Shown here: piece by piece, positions 50,127-59,291 of the stretch
Layout: every line of letters begins with the position of its first letter
How positions within the stretch are numbered: the first letter of the stretch is position 1
The notes under the pieces: model-generated
Told to the model about the DNA's origin: nothing
Seen by the model: the letters and a program-made list of their open reading frames with translations, nothing else
Database searches by the model: none
Program-made: the position numbers and the translations under genes
Source: Methanomicrobiales archaeon
Lineage (GTDB): Archaea; Halobacteriota; Methanomicrobia; Methanomicrobiales; JACTUA01
NCBI GenBank assembly: GCA_030019205.1
Contig: JASEFH010000001.1
Span: 242,421 to 306,420 of the forward strand
Reading direction: 5' to 3'
Length of the DNA stretch: 64,000 nt

Positions 50127-51467
50127 TCATTTATGGACGATTACTTTTTGACCGTTCCGCATGATGTGCAGGTCGTCGTGCAGGGTATACCCCACCTCTT
50201 CTGCCAGCTGCGCATAGGCTCCCGTGAGGTCCAGTCCTCCGTGGGACGGGATCACGTGCTGCGGATTCAGGAGGTGCAGCATCTCGTAGTGGTCCTCGCG
50301 GTAGGCGTGTCCGCTCACATGGAGATCCTCGAATATCCTTGCGCCCCGCATGCGCAGCCGCGCTTCGACGAGGTATCTCTGGCCGTAGTTCATCGGGTTG
50401 GGGATCACCTTGGCGGAGAAGAGGATCTTGTCGCCCTTCTCCACCTTGTACGGGGTGTCGTCCATCACGATCCTTGTCAAGATGGACCCCGGTTCCCCCT
50501 GGTGGCCGGTGACGATGGGCACGAACCGATCCTTGCCCGCCTTCATGATCCGGCGGAGCGTTCTGTCAACCGTGCGGCGGTTCCCGAACATGGAGAGACT
50601 CTCGGGGAATCCCACCAGTTTCATCTGCTCGGCCGTCGCAGAGTAGCGCTCCATGGAGCGCCCGAGGAGGATGGGTTTTCTCCCGATCTCGTGGGCGCAC
50701 TCTGCAATTGTCTTCACCCGCGAGATATGCGACGAGAACGTGCTGACGATGATCGCATTCTTGTCGTCCTCGTAGCTCGTGATCGTGTCCCGCACCAGAT
50801 CCCGTGCGATCCGCTCGCTCGGGCACCTTCCCTTCTGCATCACGTTGGTGGATTCCGTAATGAATGCAACCACGCCCTCCTTTCCTATCTGCCGCAGGCG
50901 GGCGAAATCGGGAGGATCGCCGATGACCGGCGTCCGATCCAGCTTGAAGTCGTTCGCGTAGACCACGGCGCCGTGCGGAGTGTGCAGAACTGCCGTCACG
51001 GTCTCGATGATGCTGTGCTGCATCCGCACGAACTCCAGAACCAGGTTCTGCGAGAGGGTGTACTTCTGCCCCGTCCGCAGCGCGAAGAGTTTGTTGTTCA
51101 CGCCGAACTTCTGCTCGCCGGCGATCTGCTGCCGAATCAACTCGATCGTATAGGGTGTCCCGATGATGGGTGCGTTGTAGCGATGAGCCAGCTTGGGGAT
51201 CGCCCCGATGTGGTCCAGATGCCCGTGGGTGCAGACGATCGCTTTTACCGTCCCCTCCACGGTGTTCATCATGGTATCGTCGGGGATCGCCTTCATCTGG
51301 ATCAGGTCGAGGGAGTGCATATTCTCGACCTCGGCCTCCTCGTGGATCATGATCTGATCCAGGCGGAGCCCCATATCGAACACCACGATCTCTTTCCCGC
51401 AGCGGACGGCGGTCATATTCCTTCCGACTTCCTCATAGCCGCCCACTGCCACGATTTCAATATCCAT
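50127..51467 (-). CDS. rnj: Ribonuclease J (archaeal 5'-3' exoribonuclease)
   Basis: A beta-CASP metallo-beta-lactamase enzyme for mRNA decay and processing. The 446-residue product has the zinc motif H-x-H-x-D-H at 81-86 (T-H-G-H-L-D-H-I-G), later T-E-S-T-N and S-T-F-S-S-H in the beta-CASP part, and C-terminal P-S-H-G-G. It lacks KH domains, which separates it from archaeal CPSF-like enzymes. The start overlaps the end of fni by 11 bases. Confidence 0.93.
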   Translation of the reverse strand: MDIEIVAVGGYEEVGRNMTAVRCGKEIVVFDMGLRLDQIMIHEEAEVENMHSLDLIQMKAIPDDTMMNTVEGTVKAIVCTHGHLDHIGAIPKLAHRYNAPIIGTPYTIELIRQQIAGEQKFGVNNKLFALRTGQKYTLSQNLVLEFVRMQHSIIETVTAVLHTPHGAVVYANDFKLDRTPVIGDPPDFARLRQIGKEGVVAFITESTNVMQKGRCPSERIARDLVRDTITSYEDDKNAIIVSTFSSHISRVKTIAECAHEIGRKPILLGRSMERYSATAEQMKLVGFPESLSMFGNRRTVDRTLRRIMKAGKDRFVPIVTGHQGEPGSILTRIVMDDTPYKVEKGDKILFSAKVIPNPMNYGQRYLVEARLRMRGARIFEDLHVSGHAYREDHYEMLHLLNPQHVIPSHGGLDLTGAYAQLAEEVGYTLHDDLHIMRNGQKVIVHK

Positions 51468-52527
51468 GCGTTACCTCTTGTATCCTATTGCGGTGAAGCA
51501 TCTCCCGGCTCGCGCCGGTGATGTGCACCCGTACTCGTTTCAGATCCTTCAGCGTCCGTGATCCGGTCAGGAACATGGCGATCCGAATCTGCTCCCGGAT
51601 GGAATCTATCGCGCTGAAGAGATCCGCTTCTCCGGCCAGGGCCGGTTTTAAGAGGGGCAATGCCATCCCGCCGAGATCTGCCCCGAGAGCAATGCCCTTT
51701 GCGATGTCGAGACCGCTTCGAACACCCCCACTGACGATGACGCCGGCTCTGTCGGTCGCTGCCTCGCAGAGGCTCACAACTGTGGGGATTCCCCAGGAGC
51801 GGAAGGCTGTCCCGATGGCGGCACGGCGGGGATCCGTCTGCCGGTAGCCTTCGACTGCCGCCCACGAGGTTCCGCCCCATCCTGCGACATCGATGGCCTG
51901 CACACCGGCCCCGAGCAGCCTGCGGGCGACATCCCGCGAGATCCCGCATCCTGTCTCCTTGACAATCACGGGGCAACGGAGCTCGGCAGCGAGGTCCGCA
52001 AGCGCCTGGAGGCATCCGCGGGCATCGTGATCCCCTTCCGGCTGGATCGCTTCCTGGAGAAAGTTCAGGTGGATCGCGATCGCATCCGCATCGATCATCT
52101 CGATCGCCCGTTCCGCCCACTCGATGCCGTGATCGCGGAGCTGGACGATGCCGAGATTGGCGCACAGGAACGCATGGGGTGCCGCATCGCGCACCACCGT
52201 GAAGCTGTCCTCGAGATCGGGATTCTCCAGCGCGGCACGCTGGGAGCCCACGCCCATGCCGATGCCGAAGCGCTCCGCCGCTGCCGCGAGCCGCCGGTTC
52301 ACCTCGCGGGTATCGGGATGCCCGCCCGTCATGGCTGCGATGAACAGCGGGAACGCCATCTTCGCTCCGAGAAAGCGAAGGGCGGTGTCAATCCCGGCTA
52401 GATCGCATTCCGGCAGCGCGTTATGCTCCAGCCGGACGTCCCCAAAGCCGCTCTCTCCCTGCTCCACCGCCTCCTCGCAGCAGATGCGGAGGTGGTCCCG
52501 TTTCCTCGAGGATGTATGTCCCTCCAT
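51457..52527 (-). CDS. fni: Isopentenyl-diphosphate delta-isomerase, type II
   Basis: An FMN enzyme that interconverts IPP and DMAPP. The 356-residue product has R-K-R-D-H-L near the N-terminus, I-A-A-M-T-G-G-H, G-V-G-S-Q-R-A-A-L, N-L-G, V-K-E-T-G-C-G-I-S and the D-V-A-G-W-G-G-T-S flavin block. It lies one base from the ipk stop, within the isoprenoid run mvk-ipk-fni-(RNase J)-idsA. Confidence 0.95.
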   Translation of the reverse strand: MEGHTSSRKRDHLRICCEEAVEQGESGFGDVRLEHNALPECDLAGIDTALRFLGAKMAFPLFIAAMTGGHPDTREVNRRLAAAAERFGIGMGVGSQRAALENPDLEDSFTVVRDAAPHAFLCANLGIVQLRDHGIEWAERAIEMIDADAIAIHLNFLQEAIQPEGDHDARGCLQALADLAAELRCPVIVKETGCGISRDVARRLLGAGVQAIDVAGWGGTSWAAVEGYRQTDPRRAAIGTAFRSWGIPTVVSLCEAATDRAGVIVSGGVRSGLDIAKGIALGADLGGMALPLLKPALAGEADLFSAIDSIREQIRIAMFLTGSRTLKDLKRVRVHITGASREMLHRNRIQEVTHGY

Positions 52528-52528
52528 G

Positions 52529-53290
52529 CTAACTCCTGATACTCACCACCGTGCCGCCATGGTCCGTACCGCTCAGGAAGTCCCCAATTCTTGCGGCATG
52601 GAAGATGTGCGAATCCACGCCGTCTTCTGCGAGCCGAAGCAGCTCCTGCACCTTTCCTCTCATACCGCCGGTCACGTCTATATGGGATGAATTCCCGATC
52701 GGCAGCGACTTCGCCGTCGCTGGTCCGATCTTTGGGATCACCCGGCCGCCGTCGAGCACCCCGGCAACATCGGTGGCGACGCCCACCCGCGTTGCGCCCA
52801 GTGCCCGGGCGACATATGCCAGGAGCTGATCGCCCGAGACGATCGTCGCTCCCCTCTCGATATCCATCACCACGTCCCCGTGGAGCACGGGCACGATTCC
52901 CCGTGCCAGCATGATGCGGATGGGCTCGACGGCAAACGAGTCCAGCCGCCCGTTCCTGGCCACGGATCCGCTCAGCGCATGTATTCCGACGGCCTCGATG
53001 CCCGCCGAGCGGAGGCAGGCAACCACACCGGCGTTCAGGCGGGCGACCGAGCGATGCGTCTGGTAGACGCCGGCGGTGTTCTCCGGATCGAGACCGCGCT
53101 CGACGATGCCGAAGCGTTTTGCCTCCGGATGTCCGCAGGAGCCGGCTCCATGGATGATGAGGAGCCCCGGGTGCATGTGGGCAGCAATGGCGCGGGATAT
53201 CGCTGCCAGGCTCTCCTCGTCGATGCGGCAGTCCCCGCCTTTGTGGGTGACGACGCTGCCCCCCAGCTTCAGCAGCACAACTTCATCCAT
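52529..53290 (-). CDS. ipk: Isopentenyl phosphate kinase
   Basis: Phosphorylates isopentenyl phosphate to IPP, the last step of the archaeal mevalonate pathway variant. The 253-residue amino-acid-kinase fold has L-L-K-L-G-G-S-V-V-T-H-K near the start and the characteristic His (H54) in G-A-G-S-C-G-H. The frame is open to 53368, but ATG 53290 fits the family N-terminus. It overlaps mvk by 8 bases. Confidence 0.94.
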   Translation of the reverse strand: MDEVVLLKLGGSVVTHKGGDCRIDEESLAAISRAIAAHMHPGLLIIHGAGSCGHPEAKRFGIVERGLDPENTAGVYQTHRSVARLNAGVVACLRSAGIEAVGIHALSGSVARNGRLDSFAVEPIRIMLARGIVPVLHGDVVMDIERGATIVSGDQLLAYVARALGATRVGVATDVAGVLDGGRVIPKIGPATAKSLPIGNSSHIDVTGGMRGKVQELLRLAEDGVDSHIFHAARIGDFLSGTDHGGTVVSIRS

Positions 53291-54152
53291 CTTTCTCTCG
53301 TCTGGCGCCTTCGATGTCGATGGTGGTGACGATCGCCTGCGCATCGCAGGCCTCGATGGCTCCCGCAACCCGGTTCTTCAGCCGCCCCGGGCAGAGCGCG
53401 ACCATGCATCCTCCCCCGCCGGCACCGGTCACCTTCGCCCCGTGCGCTCCGGCTGCCCGCGCGGCCAGCACGAGCCGTGAGAGTTGCGGATGTCCGACGC
53501 CCAGGGCCTCCAGGAGCGCATGGTTGATGTCCATGCACCTCCCCATCTCGCGGGGATGGGAGAGGGTATGCAGGGCTGCCATGGTGACCGCCCCGATGGA
53601 GTCCAATAGCGGCTCGACGATCTCCGGATACTTGTTCTTCAGCATGCCGACCTTCTCCACCATTGCAGCCGTATTGTGCGAGATCCGGGAGTTGCCCACT
53701 ACCAGCGGCAGGTTTTGGGGAGGCAATCTCCTCTTCCCGGACTCTGTGATCAGTACGATCCCGCCGAAGGAGGATACATAGGTATCCGTCGGACTCGCCC
53801 GCCCCTTCTGGACCTTCTTCTCGATGGTGAATGCGATATCCGCGAGTTTCTCGCGGCTGTAGCCGAACCCGAACTCCTCGTTGATGGCGGAGAGCGTGGC
53901 AACGGTCACGGCTGCGGACGACCCGAGACCCGACGAGCTCGGGAGCTGCGATCGGACGTAGACGCTGCCCCGAACCCCCATCTCCCGGAAGCACTCCTCG
54001 ATGTAGGGAGAATTGATCCGCGAGGGTCGGCGGGTTTTTCTGACCGTCACGAAGACCCGGGATCGAATCGCCATCGCGATGCCAGGCCTGCCATACACGA
54101 CCGCGTGCTCGCCGAACAGGAATACCTTGCCCGGCGCACTCCACGTTGCCAC
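53283..54152 (-). CDS. mvk: Mevalonate kinase
   Basis: GHMP kinase that makes mevalonate 5-phosphate. The 289-residue product has S-A-P-G-K-V-F-L-F-G-E-H at the start, the ATP motif P-S-S-S-G-L-G-S-S-A (71-80) and the C-terminal K-V-T-G-A-G-G-G-G-C. It overlaps ipk, so the two are co-translated; the Memo gene lies 13 bases upstream. Confidence 0.95.
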   Translation of the reverse strand: MATWSAPGKVFLFGEHAVVYGRPGIAMAIRSRVFVTVRKTRRPSRINSPYIEECFREMGVRGSVYVRSQLPSSSGLGSSAAVTVATLSAINEEFGFGYSREKLADIAFTIEKKVQKGRASPTDTYVSSFGGIVLITESGKRRLPPQNLPLVVGNSRISHNTAAMVEKVGMLKNKYPEIVEPLLDSIGAVTMAALHTLSHPREMGRCMDINHALLEALGVGHPQLSRLVLAARAAGAHGAKVTGAGGGGCMVALCPGRLKNRVAGAIEACDAQAIVTTIDIEGARREKDG

Positions 54153-54165
54153 CCGGAACCTCCGC

Positions 54166-54954
54166 CTATACCACTGCTATCGCCGCATATCCCACTACGG
54201 ATGCGAAATCCCCGGTCACATCGCCGCTCGTCGCATACTTCAGGAGGTCTGCGCGGGTGGCGCCCAGCTCCCGGGCGACCGTGCACATGGCCGCAATGGG
54301 ACCGTAGCCGCAGGCGGTCACCTCCCTTATCGAGATCCGCTCGTAGAACGCCGGGATATCCAGCGTCTTCAGGGCATCGATCGCGTAGAGATCGTTTCTC
54401 TTCGCTGTTTCGTGCGGGACGTAGTGGGAGAAGTCGCTGGACGCCACGATCCGGACGTCACGCTCCGTCTGCCGGATACCCTGCAGGATATCCTCCGCCA
54501 CACCAAGGGCGCTCTCCAGATCCTGGTCCCCCATCATGATCGGCGCGATGCGCGCCCGGGGGAAGCGGTACTTGATGAACGGCATCTGCGTCTCGAGCGA
54601 GTGCTCCTGGCGGTGCGAGACTTCGTCCACGCCGATCCCGATCGCCTCCACGAGCTCCCTGTCGATATCGACGATTCCGAGGGGCGTCTCCCAGGGGATG
54701 GCGGAGGCGCTGCTCAGGTAGCCGCGGTGGCTGGGGCCGATGACCACGAAGGTGCCGCCGAAATCGGGCCGCAGCGCACGGAACGCGCAGCCGGCAACCT
54801 CTCCCGAGTAGACATAGCCCGCGTGCGGGGCGACGATGCCCCGGGCGTCTATCCCCGGCTCCCCCCCGGCAAAGAACCGGGCCAGGAGCTGCTCCAGGTG
54901 CCGGGGCTCCCCGGGGTAGAACATGCCTGCCACGCTGCTTGGCCGCGTCTTCAA
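54166..54954 (-). CDS. MEMO1-family protein (AmmeMemoRadiSam protein B)
   Basis: The 262-residue product has the Memo fold of class III extradiol dioxygenases. Metal/active-site positions visible by comparison with human MEMO1 are H44 (A-P-H-A-G-Y), H76 (G-P-S-H-R-G-Y) and C215 (T-A-C-G-Y-G-P); S-S-D-F-S-H-Y is also present. The function in archaea is unknown. It lies between rpsB and mvk on one strand, an arrangement I recall as common in euryarchaea, which hints at a link to isoprenoid or lipid metabolism. Confidence 0.9.
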   Translation of the reverse strand: MKTRPSSVAGMFYPGEPRHLEQLLARFFAGGEPGIDARGIVAPHAGYVYSGEVAGCAFRALRPDFGGTFVVIGPSHRGYLSSASAIPWETPLGIVDIDRELVEAIGIGVDEVSHRQEHSLETQMPFIKYRFPRARIAPIMMGDQDLESALGVAEDILQGIRQTERDVRIVASSDFSHYVPHETAKRNDLYAIDALKTLDIPAFYERISIREVTACGYGPIAAMCTVARELGATRADLLKYATSGDVTGDFASVVGYAAIAVV

Positions 54955-54967
54955 AGGTCTGCCCCCC

Positions 54968-55576
54968 TTACATCTCGGTCTCGAAGTCCTCCAGCGTGAG
55001 AGAGGTGGAAACGCCGCGCAGGTGCAGCATCTCCTTTGTCAGGAGGTAGTATACCATGCTGAGCGCCTTCCTGCCCTTGTTGTTGGTGGGGATCACCAGA
55101 TCGATGTTCGCGGTCATATTGTTCGTATCGCAGAGCGCCACGACGGGAATACCGATCTGCAGCGCCTCCGTGACCGCCTGCGCATCGCTGATCGGGTCGG
55201 TGACCACCAGCACATCCGGTTCCGTGTAGTGGGGGAGATTCTGGTTGGTGAGCGTGCCGGGTATGAACCGCCCGGTGATCGCCATCGCACCGATCGTCTC
55301 CGCGAACTTCCGCGCCGGGTACTGCCCGTACTGGCGGGACGTGACCACGAGGATCCGCGGAGGCTCGAACTGGGAGAGGAACTTCGCAGCCGTCTTTATT
55401 CGATGATCCGTCTCGCGTATATCCAGGATATAGAGTCCATCCCCGCGAACGCGGTAGATGAACTTCTTCATGTCCTTGCTCTTCTGCTGGGTGCCGATGT
55501 GCACGCCCGCAGCCAGGTACTCCTCGACCGGGACAAGGGGCTCAGTCAATTCTATCTCGATCTCATTTCCATTCAT
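54968..55576 (-). CDS. rpsB: Small ribosomal subunit protein uS2
   Basis: A 30S subunit protein of 202 residues, archaeal length. It has [11 protein letters not shown] and the family block R-F-I-P-G-T-L-T-N, with the later P-D-V-L-V-V-T-D-P. It overlaps the eno stop by 4 bases and is part of the rpoK-eno-rpsB unit. Confidence 0.97.
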   Translation of the reverse strand: MNGNEIEIELTEPLVPVEEYLAAGVHIGTQQKSKDMKKFIYRVRGDGLYILDIRETDHRIKTAAKFLSQFEPPRILVVTSRQYGQYPARKFAETIGAMAITGRFIPGTLTNQNLPHYTEPDVLVVTDPISDAQAVTEALQIGIPVVALCDTNNMTANIDLVIPTNNKGRKALSMVYYLLTKEMLHLRGVSTSLTLEDFETEM

Positions 55577-56763
55577 CGCATCAGCTCCTCAATCCGTATT
55601 AATTCGTTCAGTTTTGCAATCCTCTCCCCTCCGACAACCCCGGTCTTGATGAATATGCAGTTGAACGCGGTCGCCAGGTGGGCGATGGTGTCGTCTGTCG
55701 TCTCGCCGGAACGGTGGCTCATCACGGTCTCCATGCCGTGCGTCTGCGCCAGGCGCACGGCTTCGAACGTGTCGGACAGCGTCCCCACCTGATTGGGCTT
55801 GATGAGAACGCAGTCTCCTGCCCCGTGCTCGATGCCGGTGGTGATCCGCTCCACATTTGTGACGAAGAGGTCGTCGCCGCAGATCAGGCACTGCTCGTTC
55901 ACCTGCGCGGTCAGATCCGCGAACCCCTCGAAGTCGTCTTCGTGAAGGGGGTCTTCGACGTAGATGAGGTTGTAGCGGTCCACCAGATCGGCGATGTAGG
56001 CGATCTGGTCGTCGCGGGAGCGCACGACATTGCGGTAGCGGTACGCGCCATCCTCGAAGAACTGGCTGGCAGCGACGTCCACACCGATGCTGATGTTCAG
56101 CATCAGCGCATCGGAGACTGCCGCAGCGGCTTCGGAGACGATCTCGAATGCCTGGATGTCGTCGATCTTCGGCGCCCATCCGCCTTCGTCGCCCTTGCCG
56201 GCCGCGATGCCCTGCGCCTTCAGGAGTTCCCCGATCTTGCGGTGAACGGCGGCGTTGGCAAAGATCGCCTCGGATGCATCGGCTGCACCGCTCGGCACCA
56301 CCAGGAACTCCTGGATCTCGGTGGCATTCTCCGCGTGCGCGCCGCCGCCGAGCACGTTTCCGAGGGGAAGCGGAGTCGCACCGACAAACGCACCGCCCAG
56401 GTAGGAGAAGAGCGGCAGATCCAGGCTCGCAGCAGCGGCTTTGGCAGCGGCAAGCGAGAGGGCGACGGCAATGTTGGCCCCCATGGTGGAGAAATCGGCG
56501 CTCCCGTCGATCTCCCGGAGCGTCTTGTCGAATCCGACCTGGTCCCGTACATCGAGCCCGAGAAGGGACGGAACGAGACGCCTGCTGGCCTCCTCGACCG
56601 CCTCCTTCGCCGGCCGCGCCCGGGCCTCGTACCTGCCCGTACTGGCTCCGCTGGGGCTTGCCGCACGTCCGAATCCCTCGTCCGTCCAGATATCCGCCTC
56701 GACCGTGGGGTTGCCCCGGCTGTCCAGAATCGTTCTCAGGGTGATATGCTCAACGATGCTCAT
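55573..56763 (-). CDS. eno: Enolase
   Basis: Interconverts 2-phosphoglycerate and PEP, here probably in gluconeogenesis. The 396-residue product has [13 protein letters not shown], the metal-binding region with E-D-P, and V-M-S-H-R-S-G-E-T. It is somewhat shorter than the common 410-430 residues; the conserved blocks are all present. The ATG overlaps the rpoK stop (ATGA), and the 3' end overlaps rpsB. Confidence 0.96.
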   Translation of the reverse strand: MSIVEHITLRTILDSRGNPTVEADIWTDEGFGRAASPSGASTGRYEARARPAKEAVEEASRRLVPSLLGLDVRDQVGFDKTLREIDGSADFSTMGANIAVALSLAAAKAAAASLDLPLFSYLGGAFVGATPLPLGNVLGGGAHAENATEIQEFLVVPSGAADASEAIFANAAVHRKIGELLKAQGIAAGKGDEGGWAPKIDDIQAFEIVSEAAAAVSDALMLNISIGVDVAASQFFEDGAYRYRNVVRSRDDQIAYIADLVDRYNLIYVEDPLHEDDFEGFADLTAQVNEQCLICGDDLFVTNVERITTGIEHGAGDCVLIKPNQVGTLSDTFEAVRLAQTHGMETVMSHRSGETTDDTIAHLATAFNCIFIKTGVVGGERIAKLNELIRIEELMR

Positions 56764-56939
56764 CGGATTCCCACCTTCCTCTTCACAGTGATGGGTATAA
56801 CGTTATGGTTGAACTCTTCCAGGGCGATGTCGAGAGGATCGATCTTGGTGGTGGTGATCAGGACGGGCGCGCCCATCGAGATCTGAAGAGCGCGAGCCCC
56901 GATAATTCTGGCTCGTTCATATCGAGTGTACTGTTCCAT
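56760..56939 (-). CDS. rpoK: DNA-directed RNA polymerase subunit K (RpoK)
   Basis: A 59-residue protein, homologous to eukaryotic Rpb6 and bacterial omega, which stabilises the polymerase. The translation contains [20 protein letters not shown], the family signature, then D-P-L-D-I-A and a basic end. It starts 27 bases after the 3' end of tRNA-Pro and overlaps eno by 4 bases. Its small size makes it easy to miss. Confidence 0.95.
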   Translation of the reverse strand: MEQYTRYERARIIGARALQISMGAPVLITTTKIDPLDIALEEFNHNVIPITVKRKVGIR

Positions 56940-56966
56940 CCTCTTCCTCGAGAATTTGTATGGATA

Positions 56967-57041
56967 TGGGGTCGCTGAGATTCGAACTCAGGTCACAGCA
57001 TCCCGAACGCCATAGGATAGTCCAGGCTACCCCACGACCCC
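56967..57041 (-). tRNA. tRNA-Pro (CGG) embedded in the rpoN-rpoK operon
   Basis: The 75-nt tRNA has acceptor GGGGTCG with CGACCCC and T-arm CTGAG-TTCGAAT-CTCAG. The anticodon loop TTCGGGA gives CGG, on a stem TGGCG/TGCTG that depends on several G-U pairs, which is unusual. The discriminator is A. Its first base follows the last base of the rpoN stop codon directly. Confidence 0.88.
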
Positions 57042-57230
57042 TCACTGGTATGGGCTGAGATCCTCCACAATCTCCTTGTGCGTCAGCAGCATACGCCTGC
57101 AGCAGTAGCGAGAAAGACCGAGATCGTCGAGGATCTTACCCGGATCCTCGCCGGCATCCCTGCGCTGCCTGAACTCCTCCCATACGGTGGATATGACTTT
57201 GCCGCAGGTAAAACATCGCACGGGTATCAT
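57042..57230 (-). CDS. rpoN: DNA-directed RNA polymerase subunit N (RpoN)
   Basis: A 62-residue zinc-binding subunit, homologous to Rpb10. C6 and C9 (C-F-T-C-G-K) and the paired cysteines R-Y-C-C-R-R-M form the zinc site. It lies 31 bases after rpsI and ends directly against tRNA-Pro. Confidence 0.97.
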   Translation of the reverse strand: MIPVRCFTCGKVISTVWEEFRQRRDAGEDPGKILDDLGLSRYCCRRMLLTHKEIVEDLSPYQ

Positions 57231-57261
57231 AATAATTTACCTCTGCGCGTATTCAATCTTT

Positions 57262-57663
57262 TCATCGGTATGACTTCTGGAACTTGTCCCGAGCCCCGCG
57301 TCCGTGCGGTTTCTTCGGTTCCTTCTGCCTCGAATCGTTCACGAGCAGTGTGCGATCGTAGGCTAGGTATACGTCCTTAATCGCCGGATCGCTGTGCCAC
57401 TTCACGATGCCGCGTGCGAGCGCCGTTCGGGCGGCTTCGGCCTGACCCATCACTCCCCCGCCCCGGATATCGATGCTGACATCGACATCGTTCAGGGCAT
57501 TCGGGACGAGCATGAGCGGCTCTGAGATCTTCATCCGCATCAGTTCCGTTCCGTATACCTCCAGGGGAACGGAGTTGATGCGGATGGCGCCTTTGCCGGG
57601 CTTGAATGTCGCGCGTGCAATTGCGGTCTTTCTCTTCCCGCTTGTATTGATGATCTTTGCCAT
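57262..57663 (-). CDS. rpsI: Small ribosomal subunit protein uS9
   Basis: A 30S protein of 133 residues. It has the N-terminal S-G-K-R-K-T-A-I-A-R-A, G-G-G-V-M-G-Q-A-E-A-A-R-T-A-L-A-R-G, and ends R-D-K-F-Q-K-S-Y-R, the basic tail that reaches toward tRNA in the P site. It lies 12 bases after rplM. Confidence 0.97.
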   Translation of the reverse strand: MAKIINTSGKRKTAIARATFKPGKGAIRINSVPLEVYGTELMRMKISEPLMLVPNALNDVDVSIDIRGGGVMGQAEAARTALARGIVKWHSDPAIKDVYLAYDRTLLVNDSRQKEPKKPHGRGARDKFQKSYR

Positions 57664-57675
57664 GGTATCGCATCC

Positions 57676-58098
57676 TCAGTATTTTGCACCCAGGAATGTG
57701 CTGACGTCTCCGAGCGTCGTGTAGCGCGGACGGGAGAGCCGGCTCATGTGCGCTTCGGGCGGGCGTTCCATCTCCGCACCGGCGAACTCCGCGGGCACAC
57801 CCACGTAGACCTTCACCCTCTTCAGGGCTTCGCTGCCGCGCTCCCGCTTGTAGGGGAGCATGCCCCGTATGGTGCGCTTCAGGATGTGATCCGGCCTCCG
57901 GGGGAAGAACGGCCCCCCTTCCACCGATCCGCGCTGCCGCTTGCGGTAGTAGATGGCCCATACCGTCTCGCGGCTGCCGGAGACGACCGCTTTTTCCGCG
58001 TTCACGATGGCGATCTCTTCGCCGGCGAGGGAACGCTTTGCCGCAATGCTGGCAAGTCTCCCGAGCACCATGCCGTCTGCATCCAGGACTGTCACCAT
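57676..58098 (-). CDS. rplM: Large ribosomal subunit protein uL13
   Basis: A 50S protein of 140 residues. It has [12 protein letters not shown] near the start, [11 protein letters not shown], and [12 protein letters not shown]. It lies 4 bases after rpl18e. Confidence 0.96.
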   Translation of the reverse strand: MVTVLDADGMVLGRLASIAAKRSLAGEEIAIVNAEKAVVSGSRETVWAIYYRKRQRGSVEGGPFFPRRPDHILKRTIRGMLPYKRERGSEALKRVKVYVGVPAEFAGAEMERPPEAHMSRLSRPRYTTLGDVSTFLGAKY

Positions 58099-58102
58099 AT
58101 CC

Positions 58103-58468
58103 TCACCTCAGGATCCTCACTCTGCACCCTTTGGGGTTCTTCATGAGCAGCTGCTCGATTGTGATGCAGCTCCCCTTCGCCGCTGCGATCTTGGCGGCCG
58201 CCTGCTTGGAGAAGTTCAGCGCCGCCACCTCGACAGGACGGTCGATCGCACCGGAACCGAGCACCTTTCCCGGGACGAGGAGCGTCTCTCCGTCGTTTGC
58301 GTAGCGGTTGATCTTGCTCAGGTTCACTTCGGCGTGGTTCCTGGTTGGAGAATCCAGCCTTTTGGCGATCTCGCGCCATATCTGGGCCTCGTTGGTCCGC
58401 GACGCCTCTCTCAGGGTCGAGACCAGGTTCAGAATGCGTGGATTTGTCTTTCCAGTAGGTTTACTCAT
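58103..58468 (-). CDS. rpl18e: Large ribosomal subunit protein eL18
   Basis: A 50S protein found in archaea and eukaryotes, 121 residues, starting [12 protein letters not shown] and ending in C-R-V-R-I-L-R. Blocks V-N-L-S-K-I-N-R-Y and V-P-G-K-V-L-G-S-G fit the family. A longer frame runs upstream, but ATG 58468 gives the family N-terminus and overlaps the rpoD stop by 8 bases. Confidence 0.96.
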   Translation of the reverse strand: MSKPTGKTNPRILNLVSTLREASRTNEAQIWREIAKRLDSPTRNHAEVNLSKINRYANDGETLLVPGKVLGSGAIDRPVEVAALNFSKQAAAKIAAAKGSCITIEQLLMKNPKGCRVRILR

Positions 58469-59291
58469 TTTGAGTCCCTCCATACACCTCTTGCAGGACG
58501 GTCCCCGTTGCGTTTGCCTTGTCCCGGGTGTGCATGAGTGCACGGCGGAGGATCTCCCGAACCGGGATCGACCCGTCGCTCTCCACAATGAAGATGTACC
58601 GCGTCTCGTCCGCGGAGACGTGGATGGCAGGTTCGTCGCCGATCGCACCGGAGAGGCAGATCTGCTCACAGAGTCTGCAGAGCGAGCACTCCTGCGGGTT
58701 CCCCACCTCCACCTTCCGGGAGGACCCGATCCGGAGAACGCCTCTTGGGCACTCCTCCACGCACATGCCGCAGGCGTCGCAGCGCTCGTCGATACGGATG
58801 ATAGGGTACATCTTGTAGCCGCAGGCAACCGTGGGTTGCCATTTCGCATGTTCTCTCCCGACATTCACGACTGCCCGCGCCTCGAGCACGAGTTTCTGGC
58901 CCTCGTCCAGCTCCACGATGGGGACGTTCGCTTCTGCGGGCGCCGCGCGGGGATCCGCCGGGATCAGATCGCGCGAACGGACGATTCCAGGACCTTCCGC
59001 CGAGAGGGTGTAGGTGACCGTGCACGCCGGACAGCCGGCCCCCTCGCAGGCGCATTCGCTCTGGGAAACGTAGCTCGAGAGGTCAGTCTTGAGCGGAATC
59101 AGTCCGAGTCTGTGCGCGATCATCTCGTCGAAGAGAACGCTGGTGTTGTCGTAGATGTGCACATCCTCGATGGCTAGGGTGGGCACCTCGCCGATCATGG
59201 TCCGCCGGAGCGTGTTGGCGAAGGGCGGAGACGCTCCGCTCAGAACGAAGAGTGCGTTTCTCTCATCCTGCTCCACGAAAACGATCTCCAT
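58461..59291 (-). CDS. rpoD: DNA-directed RNA polymerase subunit D (RpoD) with two [4Fe-4S] motifs
   Basis: The archaeal alpha/Rpb3-like assembly subunit, 276 residues. A ferredoxin-like insert carries two full C-x2-C-x2-C-x3-C motifs: C171, C174, C177, C181 and C202, C205, C208, C212. A further group (C80, C82, C87, C90) lies earlier. In methanogens such clusters affect polymerase assembly and may tie it to redox state. ATG 59291 gives the standard start; it lies at the rpsK stop and overlaps rpl18e. Confidence 0.95.
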   Translation of the reverse strand: MEIVFVEQDERNALFVLSGASPPFANTLRRTMIGEVPTLAIEDVHIYDNTSVLFDEMIAHRLGLIPLKTDLSSYVSQSECACEGAGCPACTVTYTLSAEGPGIVRSRDLIPADPRAAPAEANVPIVELDEGQKLVLEARAVVNVGREHAKWQPTVACGYKMYPIIRIDERCDACGMCVEECPRGVLRIGSSRKVEVGNPQECSLCRLCEQICLSGAIGDEPAIHVSADETRYIFIVESDGSIPVREILRRALMHTRDKANATGTVLQEVYGGTQNE

